A stretch of 64,000 nucleotides of DNA, taken from positions 23,822 through 87,821 of the forward strand of contig NZ_JAUSRE010000022.1 in NCBI RefSeq assembly GCF_030811655.1. Reading direction: 5' to 3'. Below, one piece after another: positions 1 to 7,212 of the stretch. The notes below the pieces were generated by a model. The model saw only the letters and a program-made list of their open reading frames with translations, did no database searches and was not told the DNA's origin. The DNA is from Pseudarthrobacter enclensis. Its GTDB lineage: Bacteria > Actinomycetota > Actinomycetes > Actinomycetales > Micrococcaceae. Numbering within the stretch: the first letter of the stretch is position 1; each line of letters starts with the position of its first letter. The position numbers and the translations under genes are program-made.

Positions 1-358
1 AAAACTCGCGCTGTCCTTCTGCAGGACGGTAGTCCAAGGACTTCTCGGGGGTGTCCAGGAAGCTGTTGAAAGCACGGGTTGCCATTCCCGTGCAGTCCTG
101 GCCGATCATCGTTGCACCGAGAAATTGAGGCCCACAGACGTTCTTGGCGAGTTCGCCGTTGAGACGGTCACGAATACCGTCGCGCTGGTCTGCCGGCAAG
201 CCCGCCAGCCGCTTCAATTGATCGGCATTCAACTTTTCTGAGGCGTTGATGTCATCCGCTGCTTGAGCGGATCCGGCTGTGAGAACACCGAAGCCCAAGA
301 AGACCGCGAGGAATGCGGCAATCAAGCGAATCCTGCTGCTAGCGCGTAGCGTTTGCAT
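1..358 (-). CDS. Secreted or membrane protein of the conjugation operon, partial
   Basis: This frame is open from an ATG at 358 to the left edge of the window, so only about 119 N-terminal residues are visible. It starts with a basic stretch and a hydrophobic segment ending in AGSAQA, which reads as a Sec signal peptide cleaved near residue 35. The mature part is polar and has two cysteines about 15 residues apart (NVCGPQ, QDCTG). The start lies 20 bp inside the end of the upstream gene, which suggests translational coupling. Exported proteins of this kind, often continuing into membrane segments, occur in actinobacterial conjugation operons. The function cannot be named from this fragment. 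Confidence 0.65.
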   Translation of the reverse strand, partial: MQTLRASSRIRLIAAFLAVFLGFGVLTAGSAQAADDINASEKLNADQLKRLAGLPADQRDGIRDRLNGELAKNVCGPQFLGATMIGQDCTGMATRAFNSFLDTPEKSLDYRPAEGQREF

Positions 359-1130
359 ATTCCACCCAGCCTTCTTTACTCAGGTTTTCGAAGTAACGGC
401 TGACCAACCCGTTATCGAGAGTGGGCATCTCTCCGGTTGAAGCGCCGACGAGACCGCCCGCAGGGCCTTGGTCAGGGAACTTGGCGGCAAGTTCTGTGTC
501 ATCAATACGCACCAGGACGTCAGAGATTTTCCAATCACCGTCCCAAACGAGTTCCAGGGAATCGGTACCGAAGTAGCCGCCGGGTTCTGCTTCACCGCCG
601 CGGAGACCGCCATAAACCACTTGAACCAACGCGCGGTTCTCGGCTTCGCAGGAAACGAGCCGGTAGAGACCCCCGGCTTTGACATCAACGCGGTCGAGCC
701 AGCCGCCATCGAAGCTCTTGAAGTTTCCGGACGCGGCCGCCGTCGTGTAGGTGTCGCCAAGCAGAACTGCATCCTTGATCCATGCTTCGTCCGAGGCCAA
801 CGCCTTCATGGTGGCCTTTTGGGCTTCCCAGGTTTTAGTGTTCACATCGTGCAGTACCGGCGTGTAGTTGGCTGCTGCCTGGGCGGCGGAGTCGCAGGTG
901 CCGTTGTAGCCCATGGGCGTTTTGCCGTCGGCGGCCGTTGTGGTTCCGCCCTCTCCGATGCTGATTTTGGAGACTGGAAATCCGAGCTTGCCAGCGACCA
1001 TGCCTGTCCCAGTGGTGGGTTCGGGCTGTGAAGCCTGTTCCGTGGGGCGGAGATTTATCAGGACGACGGCGACTGCCACGATCACCACGACAGCGGCAAT
1101 CGCGATCAGCACTTTCCATTTTGTTCTCAT
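339..1130 (-). CDS. Bitopic membrane protein of a conjugation-type operon
   Basis: Predicted 263-residue protein with a short cytoplasmic N-terminus (MRTKWK), one strongly hydrophobic helix at about residues 7-25, and a long extracytoplasmic domain. It resembles the single-helix accessory proteins (DUF8175-like, from memory) found beside type IV secretion genes in actinobacterial plasmids and integrative elements. The ATG at 1130 was chosen because the 70 residues upstream are arginine-rich, low-complexity frame and the membrane helix follows the ATG directly. Two cysteines in the outer domain (TCDSAA, VSCEAE) could form a disulfide. A role in the secretion channel is inferred from position. 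Confidence 0.75.
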   Translation of the reverse strand: MRTKWKVLIAIAAVVVIVAVAVVLINLRPTEQASQPEPTTGTGMVAGKLGFPVSKISIGEGGTTTAADGKTPMGYNGTCDSAAQAAANYTPVLHDVNTKTWEAQKATMKALASDEAWIKDAVLLGDTYTTAAASGNFKSFDGGWLDRVDVKAGGLYRLVSCEAENRALVQVVYGGLRGGEAEPGGYFGTDSLELVWDGDWKISDVLVRIDDTELAAKFPDQGPAGGLVGASTGEMPTLDNGLVSRYFENLSKEGWVEYANATR

Positions 1131-1189
1131 GGTCTGGTTCCGTTCTTCAGTAGGAGAAAGCCGCCAGCGACGAAGTCTGCCACTACTGT

Positions 1190-1525
1190 TTAGGCTCCTG
1201 CTGCTGCCGTCAGTGCCAAGATGCCGCCGATGATGACGCTGGCACCGGCGACCGCGGCGAAGGCGACACCGCTGCGCTTGGCACCGTCCGCCCCATCTGC
1301 AATGTCGTCCGAGTGGCCGCGCTGCCGTGCGATTCCCCACTTGCCAAGATTCATCAGGAAAGCGGCGGTGACCAGAATCAGCACCAGGGCCCAGAGCCCG
1401 CCGAGGATCAGCTGGACCGCGCCTTGGAACTGAACTCCGAAGACGTTGATGTTGGGGGTCACCCCGTCCAGGGGGTTATCTGCGGCCGCGGGGAGGGTGA
1501 CGTTGGTCAGAATGCTCTTGAACAT
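1190..1525 (-). CDS. Small two-helix membrane protein, TrbC/VirB2 pilin-like in shape
   Basis: Predicted 111-residue protein with two hydrophobic segments, at roughly residues 36-62 and 86-110, separated by a charged loop (KWGIARQRGHSDD). The size and two-helix hairpin resemble VirB2/TrbC pilins and the small channel proteins of Gram-positive conjugation systems, but no signature residue settles this. It lies between the ParA/MinD-like ATPase and the bitopic protein, 12 bp downstream of the ATPase stop. An AGGAAA ribosome-binding site precedes the ATG. Confidence 0.7.
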   Translation of the reverse strand: MFKSILTNVTLPAAADNPLDGVTPNINVFGVQFQGAVQLILGGLWALVLILVTAAFLMNLGKWGIARQRGHSDDIADGADGAKRSGVAFAAVAGASVIIGGILALTAAAGA

Positions 1526-1537
1526 GGTGTGGGTTTC

Positions 1538-2731
1538 CTATCGGTTGGTGGTGTTGATACTTGCGTGGGCGTTGCGGTTGTCTACCTCGAGCAGGCCTGC
1601 GGCGATTTCTGCGGTGACGCGTTCGAAGGCGCGGCGGGCGGGATCGCCCACGAGCTGCCAGTCGATGATTGAGCCGTTGTCCAGGGCCGCGTCATAGGGG
1701 ATATCGATGATGGACCGCACCGTGGATTCGAGCTGGGCGCGGAGGCTCGCTTGATCGGTCGCCGAGACTTTGGCGCCCCCGCCCTGGGTGATGACGACGA
1801 CGGCATTGGCGACAAGGTTCTTGTAGTGCGGGTTGCCCTGGCGCTCGGACATGGATTCGAGCTGTTCGATCATTCGCAGGGCCGAGACGACGGCGTTGCG
1901 CTGGAGCCGGACAGGGATTACGAGCTGGTCTGTGACGTCGATGGAGGCCAGCCAGTTTTCGGAGCGGGTGTTGTTTCCGGTGTCCAGGACGATGGTGTCG
2001 TAGAACCGGCTGACCACCGTGTGGATGCGGTTGAATTCGTCCGCGCCGATGGACTTCATCCGATCCGGGTCTTCGTCCGATGCCAGGACGGAGAACTGGT
2101 TCTTGCCTTGGTGGCGGGTGTAGTAGGAAAAATCACCTTTACGCGCCTCGATGGTTTCGAACTTTTCCAGCACGTTCAGCAGGTCCCACACGGTGCGGGT
2201 GGAGCCGTTGGCGTTGGTCCGAACACCGAGGGTGCCCATCATTTCGTTGTTGTCCCAGACGATGGCGTGCTGGCCGGAGTGGATCCCGAAGGTTGAGCCG
2301 ATTCCGACGCTGCACATGGTCTTGCCGACTCCGCCCAGGGGCTGGGCGACCATGATGCGCATGGGCCTGGAGTAGACCCGTTGGATCGCGGAAAGGTCTG
2401 TGCGGCGGGCCAGCTCGGCTGCGCCGACCTTGGGCTTGATCAGCCCGAACGTCACGGTCCGCAGGAAGGCCTGCCAGCCGGTGGCCGGTGGTAGTTCATC
2501 GTTCATGTTGTCTTTTTGCAGCACTGATGCGCTGCGCCGGCCGCTGACCAAGGGGGCCGCCTGAGCTTCCACGGCCGCCTGCTGGGCCGGTGCCGGCCCA
2601 GCGACAGAAACGGCTGGGGCCGCGGTTTCCTTGGCGGGTTCTGCGGCATTGTCTTCTACTGACGGTTCGGGGTTCAGCAGGCTGATGGGGGCGCGTGACT
2701 TCCGCTCGGCGCCTGACCAGTTGGTACTCAT
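1538..2731 (-). CDS. ParA/MinD-like ATPase of the conjugation operon
   Basis: Predicted 397-residue protein. The first 110 residues are proline/alanine-rich and probably disordered. They are followed by a deviant Walker A motif, PLGGVGKT at residues 131-138, as in ParA, MinD and related SIMIBI ATPases, and a Walker B-like stretch (YDTIVLDTG). It is not the replicon partition ATPase, because a second, classical ParA lies at 9311. ATPases of this type recur in actinobacterial conjugation clusters, where they may position the machinery. The start overlaps the stop of the 61-residue gene upstream (ATGA), so translation is probably coupled. Confidence 0.8.
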   Translation of the reverse strand: MSTNWSGAERKSRAPISLLNPEPSVEDNAAEPAKETAAPAVSVAGPAPAQQAAVEAQAAPLVSGRRSASVLQKDNMNDELPPATGWQAFLRTVTFGLIKPKVGAAELARRTDLSAIQRVYSRPMRIMVAQPLGGVGKTMCSVGIGSTFGIHSGQHAIVWDNNEMMGTLGVRTNANGSTRTVWDLLNVLEKFETIEARKGDFSYYTRHQGKNQFSVLASDEDPDRMKSIGADEFNRIHTVVSRFYDTIVLDTGNNTRSENWLASIDVTDQLVIPVRLQRNAVVSALRMIEQLESMSERQGNPHYKNLVANAVVVITQGGGAKVSATDQASLRAQLESTVRSIIDIPYDAALDNGSIIDWQLVGDPARRAFERVTAEIAAGLLEVDNRNAHASINTTNR

Positions 2732-2913
2732 CGGGTCTTCCTTTCGTTTGCGGGGTTCTGACTTTTGAAAATCTGTGGTGCCGGTTCCTGGAACAGGATT
2801 GGGGCACTGTCTGTGACTGTTCCCTGCGGGCTGCGCCGTTGGGGGCCGGTGAGCGGGTCGGTGAACAGCGGTGCTGTGCCGAAGTCGTCAGCGCCGGCGG
2901 TGGGCGTGCTCAT
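2728..2913 (-). CDS. Small coupled protein of the conjugation operon, unknown function
   Basis: A 61-residue frame starting MSTPTAGADDFG. Its start overlaps the lipoprotein stop by 4 bp (ATGA), and its stop overlaps the ATPase start by 4 bp. Overlaps of this kind at both ends, in the same frame relation as the neighbouring genes, argue for a real coupled gene rather than a spacer. The protein is rich in proline, serine and threonine, has no hydrophobic segment and looks disordered. I do not recognise a family. Confidence 0.6.
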   Translation of the reverse strand: MSTPTAGADDFGTAPLFTDPLTGPQRRSPQGTVTDSAPILFQEPAPQIFKSQNPANERKTR

Positions 2914-3446
2914 TGGGGAGTCACCGGGCTGATGGAGGTGACGAGCCAGGGATCGTCCTGGCCGATGCGGTGGAGCATCATCGTCCACGGCCCGGCGTTG
3001 GTGTCGAAGGATGCTGTAACCGTCATGGGGTTTTGCGCTTCCCGGCTGATCGCGGGACCGTCCGTGACGGTGGAGAACGGAACGCGGGCCGGATCGATGT
3101 AGCGGGCGTCTTCCTTGTACTCGGTCGCGAGCATCGGTTCCAGATCCTTGAACCACGTCGTCTCCTCCACTGCAGGCCGGCCGAACAGTGCCATGGCCTT
3201 CGCGGCGGTCTCTTTGACCTTCGCTTCGGCGGCGGCATCCCAGGTGACGTTAGGGCCGTGGTAGTGCTCGGAGGCCTCGTCATGCTCGTGGCCGTCGCCG
3301 GCTGAGTTCGCCTCAGCCTCGGCCGTGCTGGTCGGGGCCGGCGCGGCCGCGGTGGTGGTTGTGTGTGCGGTCGGGCTCCCGGCGCAGGCCGTCAGCAGGA
3401 CTGCGGTGGCCAGCAGGGGCAGGGCGAGTGCGGTTCTGCGCATCAC
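2910..3446 (-). CDS. Lipoprotein of the conjugation operon
   Basis: Predicted 178-residue protein with a signal peptide (MMRRTALALPLLATAVLL) and the lipobox LTAC, with the acylated cysteine at residue 21. A threonine/alanine-rich linker and a histidine/acidic patch (GDGHEHDEASEHYH) follow, then a compact C-terminal domain. The fold of the last 100 residues could be NTF2-like or VirB8-like, as in Gram-positive conjugation proteins, but this is a guess from size and position. The histidine patch could bind a metal. It overlaps the transglycosylase stop upstream and the 61-residue gene downstream. Confidence 0.75.
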   Translation of the reverse strand: MMRRTALALPLLATAVLLTACAGSPTAHTTTTAAAPAPTSTAEAEANSAGDGHEHDEASEHYHGPNVTWDAAAEAKVKETAAKAMALFGRPAVEETTWFKDLEPMLATEYKEDARYIDPARVPFSTVTDGPAISREAQNPMTVTASFDTNAGPWTMMLHRIGQDDPWLVTSISPVTPQ

Positions 3447-4570
3447 AGGATGCCTTTCTCTTTGAGGATCGGTGTGGGGTCGATGGTGGCGTTGACCGGG
3501 ATCATCGGATTAGGCAGGGCCCCGGCGTAAAACTCCATATGCAGGTGCCGACCGAAGACGTTGCCGGTCGCACCTTCAGTCCCGAGGGGGGTTCCCGCGG
3601 CAACGGTGTCGCCTTCTTTGACCTTTAGAGAGCCGGCCTCCATGTGGTACATCCCGATGGTCAGCTTCCCGTCCAGGGTTTGGCCTGTGACGCCGGTTCC
3701 GAACTGGCCTTCAAGGTTTCTGATCTTCACGATCTTCAGATCCGTGATCGCCACAATCGCCCCGGCTTGGCCAGGAGTGGAGAAGTCGATTCCGTAGTGG
3801 AAGTTGGCCAGCACTCCCCCGGCCGTACCGGGAGGAGCCGGCCGCGGGCCGTACCCGCTGGTCATGACAGCCTTCTGCAGGGGCTTGACCCACTTCCCGG
3901 CGATGTCACCGACAACCTGATTTCCCTCACCGGGGCATACCCCGGACGGGTCCACCAGGGAAGCCGATTCCCCGCCGAGTGCCTTGACGATCTGCGTGGC
4001 CTGTTCCCGGAACCGGGTGTAGTGGTGTGGATCCGCGTTCCGCTGCGTGCGGTGGATAGCAATGGTCGGTTCAAGGGTTTCCCACCCCTGAACGTTCTGG
4101 AGAGCCTTGAAGAAGTTTGTAGCGCTGGTGTGGGGGTCCATGCGGTCCTCGTAGGAACCCCACGAACCGTTTGCCCGCTGCTGGAACAGCCCGCGTGAGT
4201 CCGGGCCAGCACCGTCACCGAAATCGATGACCCGCAGCGTGGACTCACCAATGGCAGCCTGAACACCGATCAGCTGTGCGGCCACGGGCAGCTTCAGATC
4301 CGCTGCAGCCTTCATGATCGCGGCCGCGTTCTTCATCTGCTCACCATCGAACCCGGCCACTGTGCTGCCGGGGACCGCTGATGCTGCGGATACATCTGAC
4401 GTGCCAGGTGCCACACAGGCAGAAGCGGCCTGAGCCGGTGTTCCGCCATCGTCAAGAACCACAACAACGAAGCCCAGGGCGAGGGCGGTAGCGGCGGCAA
4501 CAGGAACAACGACTTTTCGAAACGCCTTACCTGCAACGGCTGTTGCTGCCCCAGCAGCAGCGACACCCAT
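3443..4570 (-). CDS. Bifunctional cell-wall hydrolase: lytic transglycosylase plus M23 peptidase
   Basis: Predicted 375-residue protein with an N-terminal membrane helix at about residues 18-38. A lysozyme-like transglycosylase domain covers residues 75-195, with GES containing the likely catalytic Glu109 and the GLFQQR motif. The C-terminal M23 (LytM) endopeptidase domain shows HYGID (His258, Asp262) and HLHMEF (His342, His344), the full zinc-site set. Such two-domain enzymes open the peptidoglycan locally for Gram-positive type IV secretion (VirB1 or TcpG role). It is the first gene of the leftward operon and overlaps the lipoprotein start. Confidence 0.9.
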   Translation of the reverse strand: MGVAAAGAATAVAGKAFRKVVVPVAAATALALGFVVVVLDDGGTPAQAASACVAPGTSDVSAASAVPGSTVAGFDGEQMKNAAAIMKAAADLKLPVAAQLIGVQAAIGESTLRVIDFGDGAGPDSRGLFQQRANGSWGSYEDRMDPHTSATNFFKALQNVQGWETLEPTIAIHRTQRNADPHHYTRFREQATQIVKALGGESASLVDPSGVCPGEGNQVVGDIAGKWVKPLQKAVMTSGYGPRPAPPGTAGGVLANFHYGIDFSTPGQAGAIVAITDLKIVKIRNLEGQFGTGVTGQTLDGKLTIGMYHMEAGSLKVKEGDTVAAGTPLGTEGATGNVFGRHLHMEFYAGALPNPMIPVNATIDPTPILKEKGIL

Positions 4571-4754
4571 TAGGAAGACCGCCTGATTCTGTCGGTGCGA
4601 AACCAGCAGCCGATAAACAGGTCAGTCCCGCCCCTGCACCGCATAGTGACGCGCATGTCGCCCCTCCCCTGGGCTATTCCGGGGCCTGTCCCCGGACGGA
4701 AAAACCATCCCGGCTAAACTCAGCCGTAAGGCTAGGATGGATTTGAAACCAACG

Positions 4755-4778
4755 GTTAAGTATTTGCGAATGCTTAAC
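4755..4778. promoter_or_regulatory. 24-bp near-palindrome in the divergent intergenic region
   Basis: The half-sites GTTAAGTATTTG and CGAATGCTTAAC are complementary at 10 of 12 positions. The site lies between the leftward conjugation operon (start 4570) and the rightward regulator gene (start 4847), the usual place for an autoregulatory operator. The first 11 bases, GTTAAGTATTT, recur at 7101-7111 upstream of rep. The flanking 4571-4846 region otherwise holds the divergent promoters and no gene. Confidence 0.55.
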
Positions 4779-4846
4779 TATTGGGATCATTCTAGCAGAA
4801 TCAATCGTGCGCGTCTTGTCGTGTTTGCCCCATCCAAGGAGTGTTT

Positions 4847-5584
4847 GTGCCTGTCTCAGCCTCAGAGTTCAAGAGCTGGCTGGACGCTCAGTCCATCAGC
4901 ACTTCCCCTGCCGCTCTGAGCGCTCTGACGGGGCTGCACCGAGGCACTTTGGGCAACCAACTGCGTCGTGGAAACGTTGCAGAATCGACGGTCGTTGCCG
5001 TGGCGCGCGCGTCCGGAGCGAATGTGCTGGAGTCCCTTGCCGCCTTTGACCCGTACAGGGACATGTACACCAGACGGATTGAGCCCACGCCGGCAGAAGT
5101 GCTAAGCCAGGTCCACCACGCAGACCTGATGGCCGAGCTACAGTTCCGCACCTCGAAGAAGTACTACCCGCGGGATCTGCGGAAACATATTCCGCTCATA
5201 GACTTCCCGCACGAGGGATCCAATCGGGCATGGATTGACGCCATCGACTCCGGCGACATCAGGCACCGCATGGCAGAGGAGACTGGCATGGCCCTGACAT
5301 ACATCTTCACGCAGCTCACCGAAAACAAGCTGACCCCACCGCTTGCGGTAGCAGCCTCCAGAGCAGCAGGCACTTCCTTCGCATCAGGTCTGGTGGTTGT
5401 CGGCCTCGTGCTTCCGGCCGAGGCAGGCTGGCAACCACGCGCCAGGGAGGACGAGCTGCTTGAAATCACGGACGATGCACTTGTCGAGCTAATCTCCGGC
5501 CGCATAAACCTGCTGCAGCGGCGCGTCAAACAACGTAAGGAAGCCCAGGAGTATGCGGAAAAGATGACGGAGCTTCTGGGATGA
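4847..5584 (+). CDS. XRE-like DNA-binding regulator
   Basis: Predicted protein of about 245 residues. The N-terminal segment (SALTGLHRGTLGNQLRRGNVAESTVVAVARASG) has the spacing of an XRE/Cro-type helix-turn-helix that reads a non-canonical target. The C-terminal half is helical and ends in a charged, coiled-coil-like tail. GTG at 4847 was chosen over GTG at 4841 because AAGGAG at 4836-4841 is correctly spaced only for the former. The gene overlaps the downstream membrane protein by ATGA. It probably controls the divergent conjugation promoter and/or its own operon through the palindrome at 4755; this is inference. Confidence 0.7.
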   Translation: MPVSASEFKSWLDAQSISTSPAALSALTGLHRGTLGNQLRRGNVAESTVVAVARASGANVLESLAAFDPYRDMYTRRIEPTPAEVLSQVHHADLMAELQFRTSKKYYPRDLRKHIPLIDFPHEGSNRAWIDAIDSGDIRHRMAEETGMALTYIFTQLTENKLTPPLAVAASRAAGTSFASGLVVVGLVLPAEAGWQPRAREDELLEITDDALVELISGRINLLQRRVKQRKEAQEYAEKMTELLG

Positions 5585-6345
5585 ATCCACTAGGTGTCGT
5601 CCCGGTGACGCTCATGCTCATCCTTTTGGGCAGTCTTACGTTCAAGCGCATAAATACACCCGCATCCGGGTTTGAGCACGCCTTGCGGGGAAAGGCGAGC
5701 AGAATCGCTTTGTCGGGCATCTTTCTCACCACCGCTTATCTGCTGCTGATACCGCCCGTGTACTACGCGCTGGATTCGATAATGCCGATAACCAACGCTA
5801 CCGACCTCATCTCCAAGTACTGCGCACTGGTAGCCGTCGCCTTTCTGGGCGGGCACCTTAGTGTCGCCTACGGATCCCCCTTTGCCCGTCGGTGGACAGT
5901 GGGTGCTCCCGGAACCGTTGTGTTGGGCCTCGTCTCCGTTGGCCTGCTGTGGACTGTCGTGGCCACAGACGCCCCGTATTCATCCCCCCAGATGCTGGAC
6001 TTCGCCACACAGCCCAGCGTTCGCATCAACACCTGGCTGGTGCTGTTCTACGTGGCCTACGTTGTCCTTCCCCTGGTGCGGCCGGCGTACCTTGACTCCA
6101 AGAAGAACCCTCTCCGGACAGGCCGGGCGGCTTCAGGCATGATCGCCGGTGGTTTCGCCCTCTCCCTCTTGCGCGCCGGTGCGTACCCTGTCGAGTGGTT
6201 TGGTAGCGGGAATGTGGTCTACCTGTACATGCTCATCTCCTACGCCTCCACTGCCCTCGTGGTTGTGGGGCTCGCGCTTTTTGCTTACGCACGCAGGAAC
6301 AGAAAAGTGAAGACCGAGCTGGGATCCGCCCTCTCACTCGATTAG
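5581..6345 (+). CDS. Polytopic membrane protein paired with the XRE-like regulator
   Basis: Predicted 254-residue protein with about seven hydrophobic segments spread along its length and short loops. The pattern of a small XRE-type gene followed, with a 4-bp overlap, by a seven-helix membrane protein resembles the MAB_1171c-type pairs of actinobacteria. The resemblance is from memory and needs a profile search. No transporter or enzyme motif is evident. It might sense a membrane signal for the regulator. Confidence 0.65.
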   Translation: MNPLGVVPVTLMLILLGSLTFKRINTPASGFEHALRGKASRIALSGIFLTTAYLLLIPPVYYALDSIMPITNATDLISKYCALVAVAFLGGHLSVAYGSPFARRWTVGAPGTVVLGLVSVGLLWTVVATDAPYSSPQMLDFATQPSVRINTWLVLFYVAYVVLPLVRPAYLDSKKNPLRTGRAASGMIAGGFALSLLRAGAYPVEWFGSGNVVYLYMLISYASTALVVVGLALFAYARRNRKVKTELGSALSLD

Positions 6346-6359
6346 GAAGGCCGGGAGAC

Positions 6360-6665
6360 ATGACTACCCCCCAACGAGCGCAGGAAGCAGTAAAAAGCGT
6401 CTTATCGGAAGTACCGCGGGAGCACGAGGCTGCCTATCGCGTCATCTACGAGGCAGTGAAGGTGTGCCTGGCAGCTGGCATGGAGCGGCGGGCGGCTGCC
6501 GCCTACTTGGGAGTCTCGCGGTGGCGTATCGACCGCCAGGGACGCTACTTTCGGTCTTTGAGAGCGACCAGGACCTTGTTCCGGGATGCCATGGCTGCCA
6601 ATCCTGCAACTGATCCTGCCGGCGAGTCCGTGGAAGCCATAGTCCGAAGAGCGTGGAAGAACTAA
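6360..6665 (+). CDS. Small helix-turn-helix protein
   Basis: Predicted 101-residue soluble protein. Residues 40-65 (MERRAAAAYLGVSRWRIDRQ) have the pattern of a helix-turn-helix, with GVS at the turn. It is the third gene of the rightward operon, 14 bp after the membrane protein, with the purine-rich GGAAGG as ribosome-binding site. No catalytic motif is seen. A DNA-binding role in plasmid regulation is inferred. Confidence 0.6.
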   Translation: MTTPQRAQEAVKSVLSEVPREHEAAYRVIYEAVKVCLAAGMERRAAAAYLGVSRWRIDRQGRYFRSLRATRTLFRDAMAANPATDPAGESVEAIVRRAWKN

Positions 6666-6842
6666 CCCTAAGGGTCCCAAATCCCAAAATTCCGGGTTTT
6701 ATGACATATTGGAATCATGCCATCCGGAATCTGTCACGAGCTTGCTGGGCCAGTCACACCCCATGCGATGACTCTTTCAAAAAGAGCGACACGCCGCGGC
6801 GACGTGCAGGGTTTCGTTTATCAAAACCGCTTAGATAGCACT

Positions 6843-7070
6843 ATGGCAATTCAGAAGCTTGCTCAGGGTGGCCGCCCGTCCAAGGGGCCCCGGCACACGT
6901 TCGTGGTCAAGCCCGATCTTGCGCGGGCCGAAAAGCTGCGGGCCATTATGGAAATTCTTGGCACGAACGCAGTTGATTACCTGACACCGCTGGTTGCCAG
7001 GCATATAGATTCCATTGACCTTGAAGAACTGCGCAATCAGGAGACATTGCCTATACCGAAGGCCAGTTAA
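6843..7070 (+). CDS. Small conserved plasmid protein upstream of rep
   Basis: Predicted 75-residue protein starting MAIQKLAQGGRPSKGP. From memory, short proteins with a GGRPSKGPRHTF segment occur just upstream of replication genes on Arthrobacter-type plasmids. The C-terminal half is amphipathic. A longer frame from ATG 6717 is possible, but its first 42 residues look unstructured and the ATG at 6843 begins the recognisable part. Neither start has a strong ribosome-binding site. It may control replication copy number. A strong stem-loop follows the stop. Confidence 0.6.
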   Translation: MAIQKLAQGGRPSKGPRHTFVVKPDLARAEKLRAIMEILGTNAVDYLTPLVARHIDSIDLEELRNQETLPIPKAS

Positions 7071-7075
7071 TAACT

Positions 7076-7100
7076 GAAGGCCCGCACATGGCGGGCCTTC
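7076..7100 (+). terminator. Stem-loop terminator after the small pre-rep gene
   Basis: GAAGGCCCGC and GCGGGCCTTC form a perfect 10-bp stem around a 5-base loop, starting 5 bases after the stop at 7070. No long T-tract follows, so termination may be only partial. Confidence 0.65.
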
Positions 7101-7111
7101 GTTAAGTATTT

Positions 7112-7177
7112 AGTTCAGATCTCGTTCTTGGCGGGATGTCGATCTGAACTTTTGTCCAACACCCACCCAGTGGGTGG
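7112..7177. promoter_or_regulatory. Nested inverted repeats in the rep leader
   Basis: AGTTCAGATC at 7112-7121 is perfectly inverted as GATCTGAACT at 7141-7150. A second hairpin, CCACCCA and TGGGTGG, follows at 7163-7177, and the AAGGAG ribosome-binding site lies at about 7195. A half-copy of the 4755 operator (GTTAAGTATTT) abuts at 7101-7111. This could be the rep promoter/operator, a leader controlling copy number, or part of the origin; the sequence alone does not decide. Confidence 0.5.
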
Positions 7178-7212
7178 ATTTTGTCGTTCCCCCGAAGGAG
7201 TAACTGCTGTCT

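Noticed and set aside
1538..2731. Calling the ATPase at 1538 the plasmid partition ParA
   Set aside because: It is embedded in the conjugation operon with no ParB-like gene or repeats nearby; the ParA at 9311 has both.
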